Source of the DNA: SFWF01 sp045537915
GTDB lineage: Bacteria > Bacillota > Clostridia > Oscillospirales > Acutalibacteraceae
Length of the DNA: 22,681 nt
NCBI GenBank assembly: GCA_045537915.1
Contig: JAZSQK010000024.1
Coordinates: 1 to 22,681 of the forward strand
Direction: 5' to 3'
Both the position numbers and the translations under genes were made by a program. The notes beneath the pieces were generated by a model. That model was given only the letters and a program-made list of their open reading frames with translations. It did no database searches and was not told where the DNA came from. Positions 6,658-13,652 of the stretch are shown in pieces (within the stretch, counting starts at the first letter, position 1; each line of letters starts with the position of its first letter).

Positions 6658-7242
6658 ATGGATAATATGTTTATCAAACAAAACTATGAAACAGTACCGA
6701 AAAATATTAACGAGTGTAGGCAGATAGACCCTGTATCATCAAACTTATGGACGTGGGCATCGTGGATTGAAACAATAGGAAAGATAACAGCAGTTATAAT
6801 TGCTGTTGCTTTAGCGATTGTGGGTTTGGTTTTTGCGGAAGGGAGTGACGGGGTTAGTTTATTGTTATTATTGGCTGCGCCAATAGGCGCTTTTCTTCAG
6901 TATTGTACTTATCATATAGTAGCTTTACTTATAGGTTCACTTGCAAGTATTGTGCAAAACACAAAAATATCTGCAAATATTGCTATGTATAGTTTCATAA
7001 ACGAAGATTCAACAGAAATAATTGAAGAGAAAAAGGAAAGTAACGATAATAATGAAATTAAACACATGTGGAAATGTGCTGACTGCGGGGAATTAATATC
7101 TGAAACACCTTGTCCATTTTGTGCACAAGAGCCAAAAGATGTTCCTTATTGGTGTCTAAAATGCGGACACAACGGACCTTATTATGGCGAACACTGTCCA
7201 GCATGTGGTTCAACACTTAAGGTTTATAATACGAGCAAGTAA
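6658..7242 (+). CDS. Two-helix membrane protein with two C-terminal zinc ribbons
   Basis: Function unknown, 194 residues. An N-terminal soluble segment (1-38) is followed by two hydrophobic helices (about 39-60 and 67-95), a charged acidic linker (EIIEEKKESNDNNE), then two tandem zinc-ribbon modules: CADCGELISETPCPFC and CLKCGHNGPYYGEHCPAC, each with two CxxC knuckles. The ribbons are probably cytoplasmic. The frame is open from 6433, but a clear TAGGAGGAAAAAT site places the start at 6658. The 6433-6657 stretch instead looks like a structured RNA. AT-rich and codon-poor compared with the neighbouring housekeeping genes, so possibly acquired. It could report zinc or redox state or act as a membrane anchor; both ideas are inference. 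Confidence 0.85.
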   Translation: MDNMFIKQNYETVPKNINECRQIDPVSSNLWTWASWIETIGKITAVIIAVALAIVGLVFAEGSDGVSLLLLLAAPIGAFLQYCTYHIVALLIGSLASIVQNTKISANIAMYSFINEDSTEIIEEKKESNDNNEIKHMWKCADCGELISETPCPFCAQEPKDVPYWCLKCGHNGPYYGEHCPACGSTLKVYNTSK

Positions 7243-7246
7243 AATA

Positions 7247-7276
7247 AAGGTTGCGGTAAAAATGCCGCAACTTTTT
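7247..7276 (+). terminator. Intrinsic terminator of the zinc-ribbon gene
   Basis: GTTGCGG (7250-7256) pairs with CCGCAAC (7265-7271) around an A-rich loop, followed by TTTTTC. It begins a few bases after the stop codon. Confidence 0.88.
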
Positions 7277-7283
7277 CTTTGTC

Positions 7284-7312
7284 TTGAATTATGCATAAGG
7301 TTTTGGTATGAT
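7284..7312 (+). promoter_or_regulatory. Putative sigma-A promoter for ung
   Basis: TTGAAT (7284-7289), a 17-bp spacer and TATGAT (7307-7312). The leader that would follow (about 59 nt) contains CCCTT/AAGGG and CTTTT/AAAGG complementarities close to the ribosome binding site. Confidence 0.5.
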
Positions 7313-7377
7313 TTGAATGTAGTTATCTTATAATCATCCCTTTAGGCAAGGGAGGCTTTTCGAAAGGAGTGAATGCT

Positions 7378-8043
7378 ATGGTACATCTTGGCAACGATTG
7401 GGATAATATTCTTAAAGACGAATTTGAAAAACCCTATTATCTTGAACTTCGTGAATTTCTTAAAAATGAATATTCCACTAGAAGAATTTATCCCGATATG
7501 AATGATATATTCAATGCACTAAAGGCTTCCTCTTTTGAGAAAACAAGGGTGGTAATTATCGGTCAGGATCCATATCACGGTGCGGGACAGGCACACGGAC
7601 TTTGCTTTTCGGTAAAAAAAGGGGTAGAACCGCCGCCGAGTCTTAAAAATATATTCAAAGAATTAGAAAGTGATGTCGGTTTCAAGATTCCTGAACACGG
7701 GGAACTGACTAAATGGGCAGAGCAAGGTGTACTGTTGCTCAACACCGTGCTGACCGTAAGGGAGGCGTCTGCTAATTCCCACAAGGGTATGGGCTGGGAA
7801 AGGTTTACCGACAGGGTAATTGCCGAGCTTGATAAAAAGCAAACCCCGATAGTCTTTTTGCTCTGGGGAGCCAATGCGAGGAACAAGGCCGAGATAATAA
7901 AAAATCCGATACATAAAAAGCTGATAACGGTACATCCGAGTCCGCTTTCGGCATATAACGGATTTTTCGGCTGTAAACACTTTTCAAAATGCAATGAGAT
8001 GCTAATATCCACAGGCCAAAAACCGATAGATTGGCAGATATAA
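7378..8043 (+). CDS. ung: Uracil-DNA glycosylase
   Basis: Removes uracil from DNA by hydrolysing the N-glycosidic bond, the first step of base-excision repair. The protein is 221 residues, typical of family 1 UDG. The water-activating motif GQDPYH is at 62-67, followed by AHGLCFSV, then LLLNTVLTVR and the C-terminal HPSPLS (186-191), whose His contacts the uracil. The frame is open from a GTG at 7369, but that codon overlaps the AAAGGAG site, so the ATG at 7378 is the better start (MVHLGNDWDNIL). It has its own promoter, and no terminator was seen after it before the next promoter. Confidence 0.96.
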   Translation: MVHLGNDWDNILKDEFEKPYYLELREFLKNEYSTRRIYPDMNDIFNALKASSFEKTRVVIIGQDPYHGAGQAHGLCFSVKKGVEPPPSLKNIFKELESDVGFKIPEHGELTKWAEQGVLLLNTVLTVREASANSHKGMGWERFTDRVIAELDKKQTPIVFLLWGANARNKAEIIKNPIHKKLITVHPSPLSAYNGFFGCKHFSKCNEMLISTGQKPIDWQI

Positions 8044-8053
8044 TTTATTTTTC

Positions 8054-8082
8054 GTGACAAATTACAGAATATATGGTAGAAT
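8054..8082 (+). promoter_or_regulatory. Putative sigma-A promoter for the 249-aa unknown protein
   Basis: GTGACA (8054-8059), a 17-bp spacer and TAGAAT (8077-8082), each hexamer one mismatch from consensus, about 30 bp before the start. Confidence 0.55.
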
Positions 8083-8112
8083 AATCATATCTTTAAAAAC
8101 GGAGTGAATATT

Positions 8113-8862
8113 TTGGATAACAGATACTACGGTACAGTCATCGGCGAAATGACTGCATTTTTCGAGGAAAACGGCTTTAAAGAGGAAAACGGTTGTTTTT
8201 CAAACAGCAAAAATTCTCTCAAAATAGAATATGACGAGCAAAAACAGTTATATAATCTTTTAATGGCTGACATCGAAGATGAAAAGGTCGGAGAATATGC
8301 TCTGCTGACAAGCTACCTTTTTGACGATTCACAGCTCGAAAAGGATGCAGCTTCGGTCGGAATTGATTTTGTCGATACCTTAAAGAAAAAACTCGGCGTA
8401 AAGACAAACAGAAAGACAAACGCTGCTTCGGTTGAACTTCCTGTTGCTCTAAAAGGAGAGGCGGTTACCGTTACAACCCTTACCTCAAAGCTTCTTGCGG
8501 TATATCCCGGTCTTAAGGGAACCTACAAGGAAGAAACGGTGGCAAAGGGCAAGTATCTTTACCTTGATTTTATGACCACCTACTTTGTACCCGAGATAAG
8601 AGCCACCTTGGAATCGGGCAACAAAAAGGCAATAAAAAAGCTTGTTGATATGCTGGTAGATATGTTTATCACAGGAGATAACGCAACCTCTACCGCAGTA
8701 GTTGCTGTTCTCACTGCCGCAATCGGTAAAAACGAGCAGAGATTCATAGCTGCAACCGAGTATATGAGCGAGTGCTCAAACCTCATAGCCTCAATAAACA
8801 ATCAGATTGCTTTGCTTGGCAAAAACAAGAAATTTACCGAGGCTTTAAAATATAAAGATTAA
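8113..8862 (+). CDS. Conserved-looking hypothetical cytoplasmic protein
   Basis: I do not recognise the function. The protein is 249 residues with no signal peptide or membrane helix. The N-terminal half (1-100) looks like a small alpha/beta domain (FFEENGFKEENGCFSNSKNS, then IEYDEQKQLYNLLMADIED). A linker with KTNRKTNAAS leads to an alpha-helical C-terminal half (about 105-249) with an amphipathic pattern (KKAIKKLVDMLVDMFITGD). The frame opens at a GTG (8104) that overlaps the GGAG site (8101-8104). The TTG at 8113 has the better 8-nt spacing and is chosen. It is monocistronic, with its own promoter and a strong terminator. Base composition resembles the housekeeping neighbours, so it is probably a native gene. 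Confidence 0.8.
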   Translation: MDNRYYGTVIGEMTAFFEENGFKEENGCFSNSKNSLKIEYDEQKQLYNLLMADIEDEKVGEYALLTSYLFDDSQLEKDAASVGIDFVDTLKKKLGVKTNRKTNAASVELPVALKGEAVTVTTLTSKLLAVYPGLKGTYKEETVAKGKYLYLDFMTTYFVPEIRATLESGNKKAIKKLVDMLVDMFITGDNATSTAVVAVLTAAIGKNEQRFIAATEYMSECSNLIASINNQIALLGKNKKFTEALKYKD

Positions 8863-8865
8863 AAC

Positions 8866-8894
8866 AAAACCGCAGTTTTAAAACTGCGGTTTTT
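8866..8894 (+). terminator. Intrinsic terminator (bidirectional structure)
   Basis: A perfect 14-bp inverted repeat: AAAACCGCAGTTTT (8866-8879) followed directly by its complement (8880-8893), ending in T. It starts 3 bp after the stop codon. The symmetry allows it to act on both strands. Confidence 0.9.
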
Positions 8895-8904
8895 AGTATA
8901 TAAA

Positions 8905-9006
8905 ATAAAGAATCGGCGCACACTATTACATGGGCGCCGAAGACCTTTGATAGTTATGTAATAAAGCTCCTACAGACTTCGCCCTCAAAATGAGTGCGAA
9001 GTCTGT
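8905..9006 (-). terminator. rpsT 3' hairpins including probable terminator
   Basis: Two hairpins lie between the convergent genes. One is an 11-bp perfect stem, 8972-8982 with 8996-9006. The other is a 7-bp GC-rich stem, 8913-8919 with 8934-8940. Read on the minus strand, the second is followed by TTCTTTATTTTAT, which suits the rpsT terminator. ATTACAT (8925-8931) could instead pair with ATGTAAT (8956-8962), giving an alternative fold. Confidence 0.6.
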
Positions 9007-9022
9007 TATATTGTTAAACAAA

Positions 9023-9283
9023 TTACTGAGCTTTATTAAGTTTGCTGACAAGAGCCGACTTCTTTCTGCCGGCAGTATTCTTGTGAAGAATTCCCTTAGC
9101 ACAAGCCTGATCGATCTTCTTAACAGCAGCCTTTACAGCAACATCAGCGTCTGCAGCACCCGATTCAATAGCAACATTTGCCTTTTTAACAGCGGTCTTA
9201 AGACCTGAACGGTATGCCTTATTACGCTCGTAGTTAGCAGCACTTACCAATACACGCTTCTTTGCGGATTTGATATTAGGCAT
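9023..9283 (-). CDS. rpsT: 30S ribosomal protein S20
   Basis: Primary-binding small-subunit protein that contacts 16S rRNA. It is 86 residues and strongly basic, with the family N-terminus MPNIKSAKKRVLVSAANYER and the late motif GILHKNTAGRKKSAL. An AGGGAGGTG Shine-Dalgarno precedes the ATG on the minus strand. It diverges from gpr-spoIIP, the same local order as in Bacillus. The leader is short and no S20 autoregulatory structure was recognised. Confidence 0.97.
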   Translation of the reverse strand: MPNIKSAKKRVLVSAANYERNKAYRSGLKTAVKKANVAIESGAADADVAVKAAVKKIDQACAKGILHKNTAGRKKSALVSKLNKAQ

Positions 9284-9379
9284 CGTGACACCTCCCTAAA
9301 GGTATAATTTAAAGCATTTAGTATATTAACACACAATTTATGAAAATGCAAGAAGTTTTTATTAAAAGTGAGGAAAAGA

Positions 9380-10231
9380 ATGAGTGTAAGGACAGATTTG
9401 GCTTTAGAGAGGGCCGAAATAGAAAACAAAAACATAAAAGGAATCACGATTGAAGAGGAAAAGATCGATAGCATTACGGTCAGCAGAATGAAAATACTCG
9501 ACCGTGAGGCAGAAAAAAGACTTCAAAAACCGATTGGTTCTTATATAACGCTTTCGGTCCCACGCTTTACAAGGAATGCGGGACTTGACCGACAGGCAGT
9601 GGGATGTCTTGCAAAGGAACTGAAAAGGCTTTTGCCCGAAAGACTGGATTCTGTACTTGTGGCAGGGCTTGGTAATGATTCAATAACCCCCGATTCATTA
9701 GGCCCCAAGGTGGCCGAAAAAATACTAGCTACAAGACATATAACGGGAGAACTTGCATCCGAGCTTGGCCTTTCAGACCTTATGCCTGTCTCGGTGTTAG
9801 CGCCGGGTGTTTTAGGGCAGACAGGAATTGAAACGGGGGAAATAATACTCGGCACTGTCGACAGGATATCTCCCTGTGCGGTTATTGTTATAGACGCTCT
9901 GGCGGCAAGAAGCTTAGAACGCCTTGGCTGTACTGTTCAAATGAGCGATACGGGAATAAGCCCGGGAGCAGGGGTTGGAAATGCCAGAATGAGCATAACC
10001 AAGCAGAGCCTTGGCATTCCGGTTATTGCAATAGGAGTACCCACCGTAGTTGATATAAAAACAATGCTTTATGATGCAGGGGGCGAGATTAAAACGGATA
10101 TACCCGATATGATAGTAACTCCAAAGGAAATAGATATGATGATCGACAGGGCGGCCGAGCTTATTGCGGTAGGAATAAATCTTTGCCTCCAGAGTCGGCT
10201 TTCAATCGACGATATAATGGGTCTAATATAA
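9380..10231 (+). CDS. gpr: Spore germination endopeptidase GPR
   Basis: Protease that starts degradation of small acid-soluble spore proteins at germination. It is made in the forespore as a zymogen and autoprocessed. The protein is 283 residues, shorter than the roughly 370 of Bacillus enzymes. It shows the family N-terminal motif VRTDLALE (residues 3-10), GLGNDSITPDSLGP (96-109) and VIDALAARS (170-178). Asp105 and Asp172 match the aspartates proposed as catalytic in the family. The frame is open from a GTG (9368), but an AGGAAA site supports ATG 9380. The short stretch before VRTDLA leaves little room for the usual propeptide. The next gene, spoIIP, follows after 35 bp. No clear sigma-G promoter was identified. 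Confidence 0.95.
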   Translation: MSVRTDLALERAEIENKNIKGITIEEEKIDSITVSRMKILDREAEKRLQKPIGSYITLSVPRFTRNAGLDRQAVGCLAKELKRLLPERLDSVLVAGLGNDSITPDSLGPKVAEKILATRHITGELASELGLSDLMPVSVLAPGVLGQTGIETGEIILGTVDRISPCAVIVIDALAARSLERLGCTVQMSDTGISPGAGVGNARMSITKQSLGIPVIAIGVPTVVDIKTMLYDAGGEIKTDIPDMIVTPKEIDMMIDRAAELIAVGINLCLQSRLSIDDIMGLI

Positions 10232-10266
10232 ACTAATTTAGCATACATTTACTTGAGGTGAAGTGT

Positions 10267-11334
10267 ATGCGAAGGCTATCGGACGCTTTTCCGGTAATAA
10301 TAACCTTGCTTCTTGCGCTTTTTATTACGGCGCAGGGGGGATATAATTTTATGTCGGATATGTTTGAGCTAAAATCTGATAAAATCGGAGCGGAAAGCCT
10401 ATTCCAAAACAAAGAGCAACAAGCAGTAGACAGTGACAACAGCCAAGCGGACAACGATAATATAAATGAGAGCAGTTCTTCACAAGACGAAGCCTCGTCC
10501 GACCAGACCTCCTCTGCTATAGAAGTTTCAACCTCGGCTACTGCGCTCGGCAAGATAGTAAAGCAGACAATATCGCCTTACTCTGCAAAGCTTTCCTATA
10601 ATAATGTTTATGTAAAAAACAACTCAGGACTGACTGTAGACCTTAAGGCCGAGCTTAAATCAGGGGTAAATATAAAAATAAAAAAATCCTCCGAGCCCGA
10701 AGTATTGATACTTCACACCCACGGAACCGAGTGTTATATGACAGAGGACAGGGATTATTATACCTCTACCGACCTGACACGAACCGATGATAACACTAAA
10801 AATGTTATCAGAATAGGGGATATAGTTGCAAACAAGCTTACAGAGGCGGGTATAGGGGTTATACACGATACAACACAGCACGACAACCCCTCATATAACG
10901 CAAGTTATTCCCGTGCTGCAGTGACAATAACAGAGTATTTAAAGAAATATCCGTCAATAAAGATTGTAATAGATATTCATCGGGATTCTATTTCGCTTAA
11001 TGATACCGACAGGGTAAAAACGGTAAAAACCATAAATTCCAGGGATGCGGCACAGGTAATGCTTTGTATGGGAAGCCAAAGCGGTACGGTTAAAAACTTT
11101 CCTAATTGGAAAGAAAATTTCCGTCTTGCCGCAAGATTTCATCAGACCATAGAGGCGATGTATCCAGGCCTTGCGAGGCCTATGCTGTTGGCATCAAAAA
11201 ACTATAATGAAAGCCTGACTACAGGCTCCATGCTTCTGGAAATCGGAACCGAGTCAAATCTGCTCAGCGAAGCCGAATACTCTGCCGAGCTTGTTGGAAA
11301 CGCACTAGTGAGCTTACTTAATACATTGAGGTAA
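10267..11334 (+). CDS. spoIIP: Stage II sporulation protein P (peptidoglycan amidase/endopeptidase)
   Basis: Membrane-anchored cell-wall hydrolase that works with SpoIID and SpoIIM in thinning septal peptidoglycan during engulfment. It is 355 residues. An N-terminal membrane anchor (about 7-25) is followed by a low-complexity Ser/Asp/Asn/Gln linker, then the catalytic domain: ILHTHGTE (148-155), VIDIHRDS (234-241) and MLLEIGTESNL (322-332). These provide the His/Asp/Glu set expected for zinc amidases of this family. A GAGGTG site (10255-10260) favours ATG 10267 over the overlapping GTG 10258. It lies between gpr and a small membrane-protein gene whose start is 4 bp after its stop. Confidence 0.95.
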   Translation: MRRLSDAFPVIITLLLALFITAQGGYNFMSDMFELKSDKIGAESLFQNKEQQAVDSDNSQADNDNINESSSSQDEASSDQTSSAIEVSTSATALGKIVKQTISPYSAKLSYNNVYVKNNSGLTVDLKAELKSGVNIKIKKSSEPEVLILHTHGTECYMTEDRDYYTSTDLTRTDDNTKNVIRIGDIVANKLTEAGIGVIHDTTQHDNPSYNASYSRAAVTITEYLKKYPSIKIVIDIHRDSISLNDTDRVKTVKTINSRDAAQVMLCMGSQSGTVKNFPNWKENFRLAARFHQTIEAMYPGLARPMLLASKNYNESLTTGSMLLEIGTESNLLSEAEYSAELVGNALVSLLNTLR

Positions 11335-11338
11335 AAAA

Positions 11339-11551
11339 ATGAAAAAGAAAAAAGAGAACATAAGGATTTTTTTAAGATCAGCGACGGTTACCGCAGTTGC
11401 TCTCGGCTGTATAGCGTTGGTAACTTTAGGAATTTTTGAGTCCTTTGAGGAGATACACAGAATATCTTTTGGCAAGGAGCAGACGGCGGTCAGCATAACA
11501 AAAGAGGGCATTCGCATACTGGATTTTGAAATATCCTTCAAAAATCATTGA
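11339..11551 (+). CDS. Small single-helix membrane protein downstream of spoIIP
   Basis: 70 residues, function unknown. It has a strongly basic N-terminus (MKKKKENIRIFLR), one hydrophobic helix (about 15-32) and a short, probably extracytoplasmic domain ending in GIRILDFEISF. The topology rule (positive inside) places the tail outside the membrane or in the forespore-mother cell gap. It begins 4 bp after spoIIP, and the GAGG site lies within the last spoIIP codons, so it is translationally coupled. In B. subtilis the gene after spoIIP is also a small membrane protein, yqxA. The position matches, but homology was not established. Confidence 0.75.
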   Translation: MKKKKENIRIFLRSATVTAVALGCIALVTLGIFESFEEIHRISFGKEQTAVSITKEGIRILDFEISFKNH

Positions 11552-11563
11552 TATACGACAAGA

Positions 11564-11592
11564 TTGACCTATTTGCGCCTTTGTGATATAAT
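11564..11592 (+). promoter_or_regulatory. Strong sigma-A promoter for the sulfatase gene
   Basis: TTGACC (11564-11569), a 17-bp spacer and TATAAT (11587-11592), with an extended -10 TG at 11584-11585. It places the start of transcription near 11599, giving a leader of only about 12 nt before the TTG start. Confidence 0.8.
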
Positions 11593-11610
11593 AGGTCTCG
11601 GTGATGTTAT

Positions 11611-13608
11611 TTGAAGCACTTAAAGCAGCTGGATTTTAAAATCAATAATTTGATTTTTTATTTTTTGTCATTTGTTTATATTGAAATTATTGTAAGGGCA
11701 TTTACAGCTAATTTGTTTTTTGGCTGGGGCCTTGTGAGCATCTGCGCTTTTTCGGCCATACCCGCCCTTTTATTGTCGGCAATAGTAAGGCTTGTCGGAG
11801 AAAAGTCAGGCAACATTGTCGCAAAGGTAATCTTTATTATTTTCTTTGTCATTTATGCAACACAGGTCGTTTATCACGGATTTTTCGGAAAATATCTTAT
11901 AGTTTTTTCCTTTATGGCCGGAGGTGCCGCCCAGATTATTCAGAGCGGTTTGGTTGAAAACACTCTTGTTGCTGTTTTAAAGGGCATACCTGCAATGATT
12001 CTGCTCAGTCTTCCAAGCGTTTTTATTTTCTTGTTTTCAAAAAAACTTACATATAAAGAAAGAAAACCTAAAAAGGCTATAATCCCCGCTGTCTCGGCTC
12101 TTGCGGTTTGTGTTGCCGCACCCTTTGTTATATCGGCAATGCCTTCTGTGAGCAGTATACAATCGGGAGCCTTTGATCCCAATCTTTCGGCAAGAGAGTT
12201 CGGACTGCTTTATACCGAGGTTTTGGATATTAAATATAATTTGTTGGGTATCGAACAGGAACTTGAGCTTGAAACAGAGGAAATTCCAAGTCAATCCGAG
12301 CCCGAACCCGAACCTGAGACAGATACCTCTCCCAACATAATGAATATTGATTTCACTGCTTTGAGTGAGTCAGAGGAGAATGACACCCTTAAAGCCCTTA
12401 ACTCTTATTTTGCCGCTAAAGAACCCACAAATAAAAATGAATATACAGGCATCTACAAGGGTTATAATCTGATAACGGTTACGGCGGAGGGCTTTTCTCC
12501 TTACGCTGTAGACCCTGTACTTACCCCCACCCTTTATAAAATGAGTCAGGACGGCTTTAAATTTGAGAACTTCTATACTCCGATATGGGGGGTCTCCACC
12601 TCGGACGGAGAATACACCGCCTGTACAGGCCTTATTCCCAAATCGGGAGTATGGAGCTTTTACCGTTCGGGCAGCAATTATATGCCCTTTTGTCTCGGCA
12701 ATATGTTTAACAGCATTGGCGTTAAAAACACCTTTGCCTATCACAACCACAGCTACACCTATTATCACAGAAACATATCCCACCCCAATATGGGTTATAC
12801 ATACAAGGGCCTTGGCGGCGGACTTGAAGGAGTTGTTAAGCAGTGGCCTGAATCCGACCTTGAGATGATAAACGGCTCAATGGATGACTATATATCGAGT
12901 ACAGAGCCCTTCCACGCATATTATATGACCGTAAGCGGTCACCTCAACTACACAAAGATCGGAAATAAAATGGCGGCAAAGAACTGGTCGGCGGTTGAAA
13001 ATCTTACCTGTTCGGATACCCTTAAGGCATATTATGCATGTAATATTGAGTTGGATAAGGCAATGGAAGCTCTGCTTGAAAGGCTTAATGAGGAGGGCAT
13101 AGCCGACAAGACGGTAATTATGATCACCCCCGACCATTATCCATACGGTCTCGAGCAGGATGGAGAAGATACCTACGCCGTCTGGCGTGAACTGCTCGGT
13201 CATGAGGTCGACACCACATTTGAGCTTTACAAGAGCAATCTGATACTTTACTGCCAAGGAACTACCGATGCTCCGACAATAGACAAATACTGTTATTCGG
13301 TTGATATTTTGCCTACCTTGCTCAACCTATTCGGTTTTGAGTACGATTCACGACTGCTTATGGGCAGCGATATCCTTTCAAGTTCAAATCAGCTTGTGAT
13401 TTTTTCTGACCGCTCTTTCATAACCGAGAAGGGCAGGTATGATGCAAACACAAAGGAGTTTACCCTCTTTGAAGGCGAGATACCCTTTGCAGACAGCGAG
13501 GAAGAAAAGCAGTATGTTGATGCATATAAAAATCTTGTCAACAACAAATTCCAGATATCTGCAAAGATACTCGATACCGATTACTACGGTTACCTTTTCA
13601 AACAATAA
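11611..13608 (+). CDS. LTA synthase-family membrane sulfatase/phosphoglycerol transferase
   Basis: An integral membrane protein of 665 residues of the alkaline-phosphatase/sulfatase superfamily. Relatives polymerise glycerol phosphate from phosphatidylglycerol into lipoteichoic acid or decorate glycans with phosphoglycerol. About five N-terminal helices occupy residues 12-190. A linker (SEPEPEPETD) leads to the extracellular catalytic domain. VTAEGF (Glu293), the STSDGE region (Thr330 as likely nucleophile) and TPDHYPYG (Asp508, His509) match the metal and nucleophile residues of S. aureus LtaS (Glu255, Thr300, Asp475, His476). An in-frame stop at 11602 forces the start to TTG 11611 or later. 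The Shine-Dalgarno is weak. It is monocistronic with its own promoter, and its exact polymer or substrate is not determined by sequence. Confidence 0.9.
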   Translation: MKHLKQLDFKINNLIFYFLSFVYIEIIVRAFTANLFFGWGLVSICAFSAIPALLLSAIVRLVGEKSGNIVAKVIFIIFFVIYATQVVYHGFFGKYLIVFSFMAGGAAQIIQSGLVENTLVAVLKGIPAMILLSLPSVFIFLFSKKLTYKERKPKKAIIPAVSALAVCVAAPFVISAMPSVSSIQSGAFDPNLSAREFGLLYTEVLDIKYNLLGIEQELELETEEIPSQSEPEPEPETDTSPNIMNIDFTALSESEENDTLKALNSYFAAKEPTNKNEYTGIYKGYNLITVTAEGFSPYAVDPVLTPTLYKMSQDGFKFENFYTPIWGVSTSDGEYTACTGLIPKSGVWSFYRSGSNYMPFCLGNMFNSIGVKNTFAYHNHSYTYYHRNISHPNMGYTYKGLGGGLEGVVKQWPESDLEMINGSMDDYISSTEPFHAYYMTVSGHLNYTKIGNKMAAKNWSAVENLTCSDTLKAYYACNIELDKAMEALLERLNEEGIADKTVIMITPDHYPYGLEQDGEDTYAVWRELLGHEVDTTFELYKSNLILYCQGTTDAPTIDKYCYSVDILPTLLNLFGFEYDSRLLMGSDILSSSNQLVIFSDRSFITEKGRYDANTKEFTLFEGEIPFADSEEEKQYVDAYKNLVNNKFQISAKILDTDYYGYLFKQ

Positions 13609-13610
13609 AC

Positions 13611-13642
13611 AAAGCCGATGATTTGGTTAAATCATCGGCTTT
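13611..13642. terminator. Bidirectional terminator between convergent genes
   Basis: A perfect 14-bp stem: AAAGCCGATGATTT (13611-13624) and its complement (13629-13642) around GGTT. It lies 2 bp after the sulfatase stop and 10 bp from the minus-strand nucleotidyltransferase stop, so it probably serves both. Confidence 0.85.
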
Positions 13643-13652
13643 AACTTTTTAA

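Noticed and set aside
7575..8060. 161-codon minus-strand frame opposite ung
   Set aside because: It is antisense to the conserved ung coding sequence, with no ribosome binding site or recognisable motif.
12563..12868. 101-codon plus-strand frame inside the sulfatase gene
   Set aside because: It is a shadow frame within a gene whose catalytic motifs span the same region.
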